From Candidatus Methylumidiphilus alinenensis (GTDB lineage: Bacteria > Pseudomonadota > Gammaproteobacteria > Methylococcales > Methylococcaceae): a stretch of 64,000 bases of DNA. Location: the NCBI GenBank assembly GCA_003242955.1, contig QJPH01000334.1, positions 1 through 64,000 on the forward strand. Direction: 5' to 3'. The notes beneath the pieces were generated by a model. The model was not told the DNA's origin. It saw nothing but the letters and a program-made list of their open reading frames with translations, and ran no database searches. The position numbers and the translations under genes are program-made. Numbering within the stretch: position 1 is the first letter of the stretch; each line of letters starts with the position of its first letter. Positions 51,356 through 60,547 of this stretch are shown here, in pieces.

Positions 51356-53115
51356 GCCGCATATCGCGTATTGCCTACGCCGAAATGTTCGGACCCACCA
51401 CAGGCGATAAAGTTCGACTGGGAGACACCGAATTATTCATAGCCGTCGAAGCCGATTACACCACCTATGGCGAAGAAGTGAAATTCGGTGGCGGCAAAGT
51501 CATCCGCGATGGCATGGGCCAGAGCCAAGCGAGCAATGCCGATGGCGCGGCAGACACGGTCATTACCAATGCTTTGATCCTCGACTATTGGGGCATCGTC
51601 AAAGCCGATATCGGCATTCGCGCAGGACGCATCAGCGGCATAGGCAAGGCGGGCAACCCCGATGTTCAGCCCAACGTGACCATCATAATCGGGCCCGGGA
51701 CAGAAATCATTGCTGGCGAAGGCCATATCATCACCGCCGGCGGGGTCGATTCACACATTCATTTCATCTGTCCGCAGCAAGTGGAAGAAGCCTTGATGTC
51801 TGGCATTACCACGATGATAGGCGGAGGCACTGGACCTGCGACCGGAACAAACGCCACCACTTGCACACCCGGCCCATGGAACCTGCATCGACTATTGCAA
51901 GCCGTTGACGAAATGCCGATGAATATTGGCCTATTGGGCAAAGGCAACGCCAGCCTGCCGAAAGCCTTGACCGAGCAAGTCGAAGCCGGGGCCATGGGTT
52001 TGAAATTGCACGAAGATTGGGGAACTACACCCGCTGCCATTGACTGCTGCCTTGCAGTGGCCGACGATTACGATGTGCAAGTCGCCATCCACACCGATAC
52101 GTTAAACGAATCCGGCTTCGTCGAAGACACCTTTGCTGCATTTAAAGGCCGCGCCATTCATACCTACCATACCGAAGGCGCAGGCGGTGGCCACGCCCCG
52201 GACATTATCAAAGCTTGTGGGCAGCCAAACGTCTTGCCTTCTTCCACTAACCCGACTCGGCCTTACACCGTCAACACGGTGGACGAACATCTGGACATGT
52301 TAATGGTTTGCCATCATTTACATGCTTCCATTCCTGAAGACATTGCCTTCGCCGAATCCCGCATCCGCCGCGAGACCATCGCCGCCGAAGACATCTTGCA
52401 CGATCTCGGCGCGTTTTCGATGATTTCCTCCGACTCCCAAGCCATGGGCCGGGTCGGCGAAGTCATCATCCGCACTTGGCAGACGGCGCATAAGATGAAA
52501 GTGCAGCGCGGTCATTTATCAGCGGGGAAAGAGGTTGGGGGTTCTTCGCTCCCCTCGCCCTTTGGGGGAGAGGGGCTGGGGGAGAGGGGTAATAACGACA
52601 ACTTCCGCGCCAAACGCTACATCGCCAAATACACCATCAACCCCGCCATCACCCATGGCATCGCCCATGAAATCGGCTCGGTTGAAGTCGGCAAACTGGC
52701 CGATTTGGTGTTATGGAACCCGGCTTTCTTTGCAGTGAAACCCAGCTTGATTATCAAGGGTGGACTGATTGCCGCCGCCCCGATGGGCGACATCAACGGC
52801 TCCATCCCCACCCCACAGCCGGTGCATTACCGTCCAATGTTTGCAGCCTATGGTAAAGCTTGCCAAGCCACTTCGATGACGTTCTTGTCCAAAGCAGCGG
52901 CGGAATCCGGCGTAGCCGACAAAATAGGCTTAAAAAAGCTAATCGGTGTGGTAGCCAATACCCGAACCATCGGCAAAAAGGATTTGCTGCATAATACCTA
53001 TCAACCGCATATAGAAGTCGATGCACAAACCTATCAAGTCCGTGCCGATGGGGAGTTATTAGTCTGCGAACCGGCGGAAGTGTTACCCTTGGCGCAGAGG
53101 TATTTTTTGTTTTGA
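51352..53115 (+). CDS. ureC: Urease alpha (catalytic) subunit with in-frame repeat insertion
   Basis: 587 residues; typical UreC is about 567-572. Nickel ligands are present in G-G-V-D-S-H-I-H-F, the carbamylated lysine in G-L-K-L-H-E-D-W-G near residue 220, and H-T-D-T-L-N-E and [13 protein letters not shown]. The flap Cys/His is in M-V-C-H-H-L-H. Between the conserved K-V-Q-R-G (residue 387) and N-D-N-F (415) are 27 residues where Klebsiella-type UreC has about eight. The extra sequence ([18 protein letters not shown]) is encoded by DNA that looks like a palindromic intergenic repeat. The frame is kept and all catalytic residues remain, so the enzyme may be active. A reversed two-gene cassette follows. 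Confidence 0.96.
   Translation: MSRISRIAYAEMFGPTTGDKVRLGDTELFIAVEADYTTYGEEVKFGGGKVIRDGMGQSQASNADGAADTVITNALILDYWGIVKADIGIRAGRISGIGKAGNPDVQPNVTIIIGPGTEIIAGEGHIITAGGVDSHIHFICPQQVEEALMSGITTMIGGGTGPATGTNATTCTPGPWNLHRLLQAVDEMPMNIGLLGKGNASLPKALTEQVEAGAMGLKLHEDWGTTPAAIDCCLAVADDYDVQVAIHTDTLNESGFVEDTFAAFKGRAIHTYHTEGAGGGHAPDIIKACGQPNVLPSSTNPTRPYTVNTVDEHLDMLMVCHHLHASIPEDIAFAESRIRRETIAAEDILHDLGAFSMISSDSQAMGRVGEVIIRTWQTAHKMKVQRGHLSAGKEVGGSSLPSPFGGEGLGERGNNDNFRAKRYIAKYTINPAITHGIAHEIGSVEVGKLADLVLWNPAFFAVKPSLIIKGGLIAAAPMGDINGSIPTPQPVHYRPMFAAYGKACQATSMTFLSKAAAESGVADKIGLKKLIGVVANTRTIGKKDLLHNTYQPHIEVDAQTYQVRADGELLVCEPAEVLPLAQRYFLF
52541..52590. repeat. Palindromic repeat inserted in frame within ureC
   Basis: 'ctcccctcgccctttgggggagaggggctgggggagagggg' is the kind of CTCCCC...GGGGAG element usually found between genes. 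It accounts for most of the surplus residues of UreC. Confidence 0.7.
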
Positions 53116-53117
53116 TG

Positions 53118-54329
53118 TTATCTAAATAACCGAATAATGAATCTTTCGCCATCTTCGACAAGTTCAGGCTTGGTGCTGTTATGATTCCACATGGCCTTCA
53201 CAATTTTTCTGGGTATTCCCATACCAGAATGCTCAAGGTAACGGTAATCTCTCATTACATCTTTGATAAGCTGATTACGAGCAGCACGGCAACCAGTCAG
53301 CATCCTATCTGGCGTAATGCCATTTGGCAAACGACCCGGAGATATTACTTCCAATCTGTCATCATAAATCGTTAGCTCAATATCCGTACTGGATAACAAA
53401 TAATCACGATGAATAAGCGCATTCACGATCGCCTCGCGAATGGCTTCTGGTGGATAGCTTGGTTTTTCATTGCGTCTGGCACCTCCCTCTTCGATTTGTC
53501 CGGCGACAACGGTATTGCGCTGGACAAAGGCAAGAGCCTGTTCGACCAAGCCAGACTCAACAATCTCGTCATTCTCGTTAAGAAGTGGAGTCATTGGCCC
53601 ACGCAATGTGCTACGTTCGTGCGCAGCGTAATCTTTGGCATTTCCAACGAAGGCTGTCGCATCAATACCGGCTTGTGGTAAAAACCGATTTGGATTGCGA
53701 CCAAACAAGAGTATTCCCGAAACGGTTATACCATCTTCAACCATGATTTCTGTGTTAAACAGCAAATTTTGCCAACCGGTTTCATCATCGTCTGCCGGAA
53801 CATCCTGTTGCCGGACGTGCGCAAAATAATTTTTCAGTCGACGCTGATCGAGATCAGTCATCGTTGCGCCGGAAACAGGCTGCAATTCTACACGAAAGCT
53901 ACCGCGCTGCTGGAATAGCCGGCCAAGCTCTTCGGGCGTTGGCTCTCGGCTTTGTGTGCCGACACGGATATAGTAAGCATTTTTGTTTTTATGCCAGACA
54001 GTATGAACATCAAACCCACGAGATACCCGCACGACCGCAATATCCTTTCCAAGCTCAACCTCCTTGAATAGCTCATAGAAAGGAATGATTGCCGGTCTGA
54101 TTTTGTCTCGGCAAGCGGTCATTACCCATTCCTCTAGCTTATCTCGGGTGATTCCACTGATACTGCCATCATCCTCGACACCCAACAAAACCATGCCGCC
54201 GACAAAATTGGCAAAGGCGACAAGCTCTTTCGCCAAGTCGTAATTTTCAATGACATCCCGTTTAAATTCTATACCTGAATTCTCGCCGTTACGAATAATC
54301 TCAAGAAGTTCTGTACGGGTAATGGTCAT
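53118..54329 (-). CDS. AlbA_2 (Schlafen-like) domain protein with HATPase_c_4 domain
   Basis: 403 residues. The N-terminal AlbA_2/Schlafen-type domain has E-N-S-G-I-E-F-K-R-D and A-F-A-N-F-V-G-G-M-V-L-L-G-V-E-D-D-G, ending near Y-Y-I-R-V-G. The C-terminal GHKL-like ATPase part (HATPase_c_4) has R-E-A-I-V-N-A-L-I-H-R-D-Y and S-P-G-R-L-P-N-G-I. Such proteins are usually annotated as transcriptional regulators or RNA helicase-like and are frequent in defence and mobile islands. It begins two bases after the end of the PHP-SMC ATPase gene, so the pair is surely one operon. Its 3' end lies two bases from the ureC stop, convergent with it. Confidence 0.85.
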   Translation of the reverse strand: MTITRTELLEIIRNGENSGIEFKRDVIENYDLAKELVAFANFVGGMVLLGVEDDGSISGITRDKLEEWVMTACRDKIRPAIIPFYELFKEVELGKDIAVVRVSRGFDVHTVWHKNKNAYYIRVGTQSREPTPEELGRLFQQRGSFRVELQPVSGATMTDLDQRRLKNYFAHVRQQDVPADDDETGWQNLLFNTEIMVEDGITVSGILLFGRNPNRFLPQAGIDATAFVGNAKDYAAHERSTLRGPMTPLLNENDEIVESGLVEQALAFVQRNTVVAGQIEEGGARRNEKPSYPPEAIREAIVNALIHRDYLLSSTDIELTIYDDRLEVISPGRLPNGITPDRMLTGCRAARNQLIKDVMRDYRYLEHSGMGIPRKIVKAMWNHNSTKPELVEDGERFIIRLFR

Positions 54330-54331
54330 AT

Positions 54332-57019
54332 TTAGAATCCATATTTTTGACGGCGCATCTCAAACGCTGCTTTACCGCCTTCAAGGATTTTTTCAACCAT
54401 TTCCCTGACGGGTTGAATATCGATTGATCCCATATGGCGCTCACTGACACGTCCCTGAACGATGTCGTTCTGACTGCCAGTGGATAACCCTATAATCAGT
54501 TCAGCATCGCCTAATACCGGAATGTTTGCGTTGTGAGTCGAAAAAATAAATTGCCGCTTGCGCTTTTCGTCTTCCATCGTTGGGACGATGCCATCCGTAA
54601 TAAAGCGGTTATCGAGATCGTCTTCCGGCTGATCGACAACCAGAGGAGCCGCAGACTCAAGCAATAACAGCAAAAGCACCGCCGTTGCCTTTTGACCGGT
54701 AGACAGGTCTTTAAGTGTCTGCCATGTCGGTGGTTCGCTTTCGCGCGCGGTGTTTAATTCAATTTTGGTTGTCGCCGGTAGTTCCACTTCTTCGATCTTC
54801 ATGAACACATCAGTTCCAGCCATTGCCAAGTGCTCGGCTGCCATAGGTGGGAAACGGTAATGAGTTACCAGAGCCTCCTTGCCTTCACGACAACGATCCG
54901 CTAAATCCCGCAATGACAAGCTGTCACGACTTTTCAGACGGTCAATTAGCGCGGCAAGATTACCGCCGATCTCATCGCGCAATAGTCGCTCTAGCGGTTC
55001 GCGGTTGCCGCCCATGTTGACTTTGGCTTGTACCCGTTCATTGAGCTTCTTAGTTACCTTTTTAGCGGCTCTTTCCAAAGCCCGGTATTCAGAAGATTGG
55101 AGATTTTCCCATTCATCAATCAGTTTCCGCCGATTGGCTTGATGAGTGGCAAGATCGCGGGTGAGTGCATCTTTTCTCTCACGCAATGGTCTCAACTCTT
55201 CAATTTGCTGCCGCAGATCGATGAATTCCTTACCATCAATTTTCTCTTTGTGCAGTTCGCGCAACAGGCTTTGATAGGTGGCATCCACCGCTTGCTGGCG
55301 CTCGTCCCAACGAGCGCGTAACACTGAAAGTTCGTTATCAGCGTTGGCAAGTAGAGTTACGACCTGGTTAGCGACCGTTTGAAGCTGGCTGTTAAGCTTT
55401 TCGAGAATCGCCCCACCCTCAATCAGCAGACCGCTGTTTGGCAATCCTTCGAGTGCTTTTTCGGACAGGAAGGCGGTATCGATAGGTAATAACTCGGACA
55501 ATTCTTGCTGTACGGCGGCAATGGGGGTTAACCGTTCCTTTACCGTGTTCAAAATGCGCTCCTCGCGCACCAGAAGGCTTTTCTCTTTGAGACGTTCCTC
55601 TAGTCCGGCGTTTTGGAATCGTTTCTGAGTTTCTTCCAAACTGGGTAATATCGAGAGCCGCTCGTCGATGAGCTTTATTTCCCGTTGCACATCGGTAATC
55701 CGACTCCGTGACCGCGCCAATTCCAAGCGCAACTTGGCTTTTTGTGCGCCTGCACTAGGCTCGCGTTCGACAAAACGCTCAAGCAACTGCGTTTGTTTTT
55801 CAGGACTGTTGGCTAGCTCGGAAATCTCGTGCTGACCAAAAACCTCGACACCGGGAATTACATCGCACGGGGACAGGTTTAACACATTACCGATTTCGTC
55901 CTTGACAACCGGGGGGTTTGGAACGGTGCGTTCAATGGTGTAATGATGTCTTGCCGGGTGGTGAGACCGCACCAATAGCGAAATCTTGGTGCCGCTTTTT
56001 AGGACATTTTTGACAACACCTTCATGCGCTTTGCGAGCCTCTTCGCCCAAGGGTTCGAGAGCCATGGCATAGCGAATGCTTTCAATGATAGTCGATTTTC
56101 CAGTGCCTCTGCCACCGATCAATACATTAAGATTACTGTTGAACTGGATTCTGCATCCATCAAGAAAGTCGCCGCCCTCCCAAGCCATGGCAACAAATTC
56201 GGTATGAGGCTCAGGTGTTGGCTCTTTATTAAGCCGAATACGGGATTTAGGGGCTAGGAATGCTTGGCGCAAACCCTCGACTGACAAGGCCGACATTTTA
56301 ATCAAGCAGGTCGAGCTTGGCTCGGCAATATCCTCCGGGCTATATACGTCGGAAGCATTAATGACAGCAACAGGCGGCTCGCGATGATAATCGCAGTTCT
56401 TGTTCTTTAGGATGGGCTGGATGTTTGGCGGAGCCTCGTCGATTGGGCCGGGCAAAGCGCAAGCATATAGGTTGGAAGATTTCCAGGCATTCATGCGAGG
56501 CTGACCATCAAGCGTCGTCAGCAAGCCATTATCGGCGGCAACATGAGCAGCAATTGCTATTCCTCCTTGGTTGCGAACACATTCCAACAGATCAAGACAA
56601 TCTTTGTCCCCATTAGGAGATAAGGCATTATGGTCGTGAATGCCAAATTGACCGATAAATCTTTCCAAGCTTTGATCCTTGTCGGAGTCATAGAGGCAAA
56701 GAAAATGTACCCCGTCCTTGGATGAAGCCTCGAAACCTCCGAAAACGACAATGCCGTTTGCGCGAGCCTCATGGATTAACTTCCATGAATCGGCTACCCG
56801 GTAATGGTCGGTAACCGCAATTGCCTCAATTTCTTTTTCTTTGCAAGCTGCCACGATAGCGGCATTGTATTCAGCTTCGTTATTGAAAGTCGTCTGCTTG
56901 GAATGACGCCCGTGATAGGCAAATGGGTTAATTTGGAGGGCGCAACGATAAAACCGTGCGCCGTTTGGTTGCTTCAACGCCTCTTTCAATGGCTGTGATG
57001 CGGTTTTGTTATCTTCCAT
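54332..57019 (-). CDS. PHP-domain/SMC-like AAA ATPase (Ppl/TrlF-type), putative anti-phage protein
   Basis: About 895 residues from the ATG at 57019 (GAGG upstream; the track uses a TTG five codons earlier). The N-terminal PHP phosphoesterase domain (about 30-230) has I-A-V-T-D-H-Y, G-G-F-E-A-S-S-K-D-G-V-H-F and I-A-I-A-A-H-V. From about 290 an ABC/SMC ATPase begins: Walker A L-I-G-G-R-G-T-G-K-S-T near 308, a long charged coiled-coil middle, and Walker B P-L-V-V-D-Q-P-E-D-D-L-D-N near 800. This architecture matches the Ppl defence protein (PHP-ATPase) and the TrlF family. It may cleave nucleic acid in response to infection. It lies, with its AlbA_2 partner, between ureC and ureE on the opposite strand. 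Confidence 0.85.
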   Translation of the reverse strand: MEDNKTASQPLKEALKQPNGARFYRCALQINPFAYHGRHSKQTTFNNEAEYNAAIVAACKEKEIEAIAVTDHYRVADSWKLIHEARANGIVVFGGFEASSKDGVHFLCLYDSDKDQSLERFIGQFGIHDHNALSPNGDKDCLDLLECVRNQGGIAIAAHVAADNGLLTTLDGQPRMNAWKSSNLYACALPGPIDEAPPNIQPILKNKNCDYHREPPVAVINASDVYSPEDIAEPSSTCLIKMSALSVEGLRQAFLAPKSRIRLNKEPTPEPHTEFVAMAWEGGDFLDGCRIQFNSNLNVLIGGRGTGKSTIIESIRYAMALEPLGEEARKAHEGVVKNVLKSGTKISLLVRSHHPARHHYTIERTVPNPPVVKDEIGNVLNLSPCDVIPGVEVFGQHEISELANSPEKQTQLLERFVEREPSAGAQKAKLRLELARSRSRITDVQREIKLIDERLSILPSLEETQKRFQNAGLEERLKEKSLLVREERILNTVKERLTPIAAVQQELSELLPIDTAFLSEKALEGLPNSGLLIEGGAILEKLNSQLQTVANQVVTLLANADNELSVLRARWDERQQAVDATYQSLLRELHKEKIDGKEFIDLRQQIEELRPLRERKDALTRDLATHQANRRKLIDEWENLQSSEYRALERAAKKVTKKLNERVQAKVNMGGNREPLERLLRDEIGGNLAALIDRLKSRDSLSLRDLADRCREGKEALVTHYRFPPMAAEHLAMAGTDVFMKIEEVELPATTKIELNTARESEPPTWQTLKDLSTGQKATAVLLLLLLESAAPLVVDQPEDDLDNRFITDGIVPTMEDEKRKRQFIFSTHNANIPVLGDAELIIGLSTGSQNDIVQGRVSERHMGSIDIQPVREMVEKILEGGKAAFEMRRQKYGF

Positions 57020-57113
57020 TGGTGATTTCCTCAACTATCCAACCCATGAATCCAATTTATTGCATAAATGTTATTATACCAAGCCCTATTCAAACTCCGA
57101 AAGCCATTCAAAC

Positions 57114-57542
57114 ATGCCCAAACTCACCGAATTCGCTCCGCCCGGCACTGAACCTACCCGCACCTTGACCCTGTCTTACCAATCCCGCACCAAAAGCCGC
57201 TTGCTCGCCAAGCTAGACAATGGCGAAGACGTAGGGCTATTTTTGGAACGTGGCAGGGTTTTGCGCGGTGGGGATGTGTTGACCGGGCAGGAAGGCTTGG
57301 GGGTGTTAATCATAGCCGCTGAGGAGATGGTTTCCGTAGCGCGAACGGATGACAGGCTACTGCTGGCCCGTGCCTGCTATCACTTGGGCAACCGCCATGT
57401 CGCCCTGCAAATCGAACCGGGTGAGTTGCGTTACCTGACAGACCATGTGCTGGATGACATGGTGCGAGGCTTGGGGCTTGTTGTATATCATGAATCCGCG
57501 CCCTTCGAGCCGGAAAGTGGGGCCTATGACCATGGACACTGA
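57114..57542 (+). CDS. ureE: Urease accessory metallochaperone UreE
   Basis: 142 residues from the ATG at 57114; the track ORF starts 36 codons earlier in the gap. S-R-L-L-A-K-L-D-N-G-E-D-V-G-L-F-L-E-R-G and C-Y-H-L-G-N-R-H-V-A-L-Q-I are family motifs; the metal-binding His of G-N-R-H is present. The His-rich tail found in some UreE is short here (Y-D-H-G-H). It carries nickel to UreG. The 3' end overlaps ureF by about ten bases. Confidence 0.92.
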   Translation: MPKLTEFAPPGTEPTRTLTLSYQSRTKSRLLAKLDNGEDVGLFLERGRVLRGGDVLTGQEGLGVLIIAAEEMVSVARTDDRLLLARACYHLGNRHVALQIEPGELRYLTDHVLDDMVRGLGLVVYHESAPFEPESGAYDHGH

Positions 57543-58206
57543 TTTGGCTTTGCTGCGACTGTTGCAACTGGTTAGCCCGTCGCTGCCAGTCGGCATGTAC
57601 AGCTATTCCCAAGGTATGGAGCAAGCGGTGGAAAACGGATGGATCAAGAACGAGGCGCAAACAAGGGACTGGCTTGCTGGCCTGTTGCGGCACAGTCTGG
57701 CTCGGCTAGATGCGGCCCTGTTGGTGCAGCTTTACGATGCCTGGGCGCGGAATGATGCGGACGCGGTAGTTCGCTGGAGCATGGAACTGACGGCAATGCG
57801 CGAGACGGAGGAATTGCGTACGGAAGATCGGCAAACCGGGCAAGCCTTGGCTCGCTTGTTGGACGGGCTAGGGGTGGAGCGGGCCAAGGGTTGGGTGCGC
57901 CATCCCCACGCCACCTTTGCCACGATGTTTACATTGGCGGCGGTGGAGTGGGACATTTCCAAAGCGCAAACCATCGCCGGGTATCTTTGGAGTTGGCTGG
58001 AAAACCAAGCCCTATGTGCAGTAAAATTAGTGCCTCTAGGCCAGTTGGCCGGACAAAGGCTATTGTATGGCTTGGCTATGGAAATACCAGGACTAGTGGA
58101 AGCGGCCTTGGATTTGCCTGACGATGAGATAGGCTCAAGTTGCTTTGCGTTGACCTTGGCTTCCAGTCGCCATGAAAGGCAGTATTCGCGGTTGTTCCGT
58201 TCCTAA
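57532..58206 (+). CDS. ureF: Urease accessory protein UreF
   Basis: About 224 residues from the ATG at 57532 (57526 also possible). L-L-R-L-L-Q-L-V-S-P-S-L-P-V-G-M-Y-S-Y-S-Q-G-M-E is the typical UreF start, with H-P-H-A-T-F and K-L-V-P-L-G-Q-L-A-G-Q further on. It forms the UreD-UreF-UreG activation complex. A terminator-like stem follows. ureG, which usually comes next, lies instead near 36.4 kb. Confidence 0.93.
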   Translation: MDTDLALLRLLQLVSPSLPVGMYSYSQGMEQAVENGWIKNEAQTRDWLAGLLRHSLARLDAALLVQLYDAWARNDADAVVRWSMELTAMRETEELRTEDRQTGQALARLLDGLGVERAKGWVRHPHATFATMFTLAAVEWDISKAQTIAGYLWSWLENQALCAVKLVPLGQLAGQRLLYGLAMEIPGLVEAALDLPDDEIGSSCFALTLASSRHERQYSRLFRS

Positions 58207-58209
58207 ATT

Positions 58210-58234
58210 CCCCATCGTTGGATGGGGGGCTTTT
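58210..58234 (+). terminator. Terminator after ureF
   Basis: CCCCATC / GATGGGG stem with a GTTG loop, then GGCTTTT; placed directly after the ureF stop. Confidence 0.6.
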
Positions 58235-58308
58235 CCAGGAGTCCAGTAACCAGGCTAGGCCTGAGCCAAAGATGCCCAAGACGATGGAAGCCAGAGTGCG
58301 CAGGTCCA

Positions 58309-59004
58309 CTAACGGGACATGCGCATCCCCATGAAGCGCGCCACCAGGCCAGACACCAAGATAGCCATGTAAAACTGCCCGGTGATCATCTCAAAATATG
58401 CGAGGGTTCGCAGCAATGGGTTCAAGGGCGTGATGTCCCCGTAACCCACCGTGGTGAGCGTGACAAAGCTGAAATATAGGAAACTGTCAAACTGTATCGT
58501 CTTGCTGTCAAACGCAATTCCTTGGAAAGCCCCCTGCGGCCAGTAAAACGCGAACATGGTGTAAAACATCGCAAAAATCAACCCTAAGAGCAAGTATACG
58601 CACACCGCACCGATTAGGCTGTTGGCATCGGTGTCTCGCCAACTGAATACATGGCGTCCGGCGATGAAGCAACTTAGCATCGAAAAGAGTATCACGCTCA
58701 AAAAGACGATCCACTCAAAGGAAAAGCTGAGGATTGTTTGGCTGTGAAAGAATAGCGCAACCACGGCGGAGGTGTTCAGCAGGGCCAAGGCAAGGCCAAT
58801 AAGGAAAATCCATCGATTTTGGTACAAGCTCCAAACGCTCATTAAGGCGAATAGGCTAAATCCCATCAACATTAATGCCCGTTGAATATCCACATCAACC
58901 TTGTCCGCGACGAATAGGCGCAAGCAAGGCGGCAGGATGAACAGCAGTAACAAGCCAACCATAAGAAATGCAAAATTGTTGCGCGGGGGTGTTATCGATA
59001 GCAT
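58309..59004 (-). CDS. Two-pore-type ion channel family protein (potassium channel-like)
   Basis: 231 residues from the ATG at 59004, preceded by AGGAG; the track start at 59130 runs through a repeat and is rejected. About six membrane segments. The selectivity filter T-L-T-T-V-G-Y-G-D-I-T-P lies near residue 190 with a following transmembrane helix. The family (Ion_trans_2) conducts potassium. No cytoplasmic RCK domain is present. A MITE-like element lies in its upstream gap. Confidence 0.85.
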   Translation of the reverse strand: MLSITPPRNNFAFLMVGLLLLFILPPCLRLFVADKVDVDIQRALMLMGFSLFALMSVWSLYQNRWIFLIGLALALLNTSAVVALFFHSQTILSFSFEWIVFLSVILFSMLSCFIAGRHVFSWRDTDANSLIGAVCVYLLLGLIFAMFYTMFAFYWPQGAFQGIAFDSKTIQFDSFLYFSFVTLTTVGYGDITPLNPLLRTLAYFEMITGQFYMAILVSGLVARFMGMRMSR

Positions 59005-59046
59005 TGGACTTGGCTCCTCTACCTTCTCACTGACATTGCCTTTTTT

Positions 59047-59214
59047 GGCTACCAACTTAAGGCGGGACAGTTCAAGGCCGTTCGTGGTGAGTCCTGAGCT
59101 TGTCGAAGGGTCGAACCATGAACGTCTCAACCGTCCACCCTTCGACTGCTCGACAGGCTCGCAGCTCAGGGCGAACGGTTAAGCTTTGCGCCTGTCCCGC
59201 CTTAAGCTGATAGC
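59047..59214. mobile_element. MITE-like element with 24-bp terminal inverted repeats
   Basis: The ends GGCTACCAACTTAAGGCGGGACAG and the complement of CTGTCCCGCC...GATAGCC match at 22 of 24 positions. Between them lies an inner palindrome around 'cgttcgtggtgagtcctgagcttgtcgaaggg ... cagctcagggcgaacgg'. A copy lacking the right end is at 62619-62742. No ORF is inside, so it would be non-autonomous. Confidence 0.65.
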
Positions 59215-59227
59215 CCCTTTTTTAGGT

Positions 59228-60307
59228 TTATGCTGCTTGGTACGCAGGATAATCGACATACCCCTCTGGCCCGAATGAATACCAGCCTGACATGTCGGAA
59301 AAGTCGTTCAAGGGCCAGCCGTTGGTAAAGCGCTCCACCAAATCGGGGTTGGTGATATACGGGCGGCCAAAGGCGATCAGGTCGGCATCCCCCGCTTGGA
59401 TGAGGGCTTCCGCCGACTCCTGCGTATGTCCGCAGTTGCCAATCAGCGGGCCTTCGTAGACCTTGCGGAATTCGGCCAGTGTCATTGGTTCGCCTAGGCC
59501 ATGGAAGCCGAAGGCCAAGCCATCCATCACATGCAAATAGCCAAGCCCATAAGCGTTCAATTGTCCTGCGGCATAGAGGAAGGTTTCCCGGTAATCAGCG
59601 GAACCCATGTCATTGAAAACACCATTCGGCGAGAATCTTACGCCGATGCGGTTGGCCGGAAAAACGGTCAACACGGCATCGAGAATCTCCTTTAGAAACC
59701 GCAAGCGGTTTTCCAAGCTTCCGCCGTAGCGGTCTTCCCGGTGGTTGGTTTTGGATTGCAGGAACTCGTCTAGCAAATAGCCATTGGCCGAATGGATTTC
59801 GATGCCGTCGAAACCGGCGCGCTGGGCGTACTGCGCCGCCTGCCGGTAATTTTCGACGATGCCGGGTATTTCATCGGTTTCCAGCGCCCTAGGTGTTTCG
59901 TAAGCTTCTTTGCCATTCGGAGTGTGAATCATGTCGCCTTCAAGCTTGATTGCGGAAGGGGCGACCGGAAGCTCGCCATTATGGAAACTACTGTGCGAGG
60001 CACGCCCACAATGCCAAAATTGCATGAAAATGGGGGTTTCTTGCGCATGGACAGCCTCGACGACTTGCCGCCAAGCGATGGATTGTTCGTCAGAATAGAT
60101 GCCGGGGGTGTTGGGCCAGCCTATGCCTTGTTCTGAAACGACGGTAGCTTCGGTGATGATGAGTCCGGCTGATGAGCGTTGCGTATAGTATTCGGCCATC
60201 AAGGCATTCGGCAAACGCTCCTCGCCGGCCCTAGCTCGGGTCATGGGGGCTAATGCCACACGGTTCTTTAGGTTCAAATCGCCTAATTGGAAAGATTCAA
60301 GCAGCAT
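59228..60307 (-). CDS. Old Yellow Enzyme family alkene reductase (NemA-like)
   Basis: 359 residues, normal length. A TIM-barrel flavoprotein using FMN and NAD(P)H to reduce activated alkenes, nitroesters or similar electrophiles. Visible: L-K-N-R-V-A-L-A-P-M-T-R-A-R-A, Q-F-W-H-C-G-R, and the substrate-binding H-S-A-N-G-Y-L-L-D-E-F-L-Q (His/Asn pair), then R-Y-G-G-S-L-E-N-R and D-L-I-A-F-G-R-P-Y-I-T-N-P. Probably a cytoplasmic detoxification enzyme. Monocistronic; the 240-base gap upstream holds only a partial palindromic repeat near 60470. Confidence 0.92.
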   Translation of the reverse strand: MLLESFQLGDLNLKNRVALAPMTRARAGEERLPNALMAEYYTQRSSAGLIITEATVVSEQGIGWPNTPGIYSDEQSIAWRQVVEAVHAQETPIFMQFWHCGRASHSSFHNGELPVAPSAIKLEGDMIHTPNGKEAYETPRALETDEIPGIVENYRQAAQYAQRAGFDGIEIHSANGYLLDEFLQSKTNHREDRYGGSLENRLRFLKEILDAVLTVFPANRIGVRFSPNGVFNDMGSADYRETFLYAAGQLNAYGLGYLHVMDGLAFGFHGLGEPMTLAEFRKVYEGPLIGNCGHTQESAEALIQAGDADLIAFGRPYITNPDLVERFTNGWPLNDFSDMSGWYSFGPEGYVDYPAYQAA

Positions 60308-60547
60308 AATTACCTCGAAAAAAGTAGAACAACTGTTGGGCGGATCACGACTCTAGCGTATTATCCAAGAAAAAACGGGAACAAACCCCCTGATGTATGC
60401 AAAAAATAAAAAACAGTGAATTAAGGATAAGCCCCTAACGGCAATGCCATTAAGTTAAAGAAAAAACCGTCATTCCGGCGGGGATGCTATCCGTTCCCGA
60501 TTGGGGCATAATTGCATTAAGACAAAATAGCCAATTCAGGAAACTCC

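Noticed and set aside
52530-52600. Intein or domain insertion in UreC
   Set aside because: The insert is only about 19 residues, lacks splicing motifs and has repeat-like base composition.
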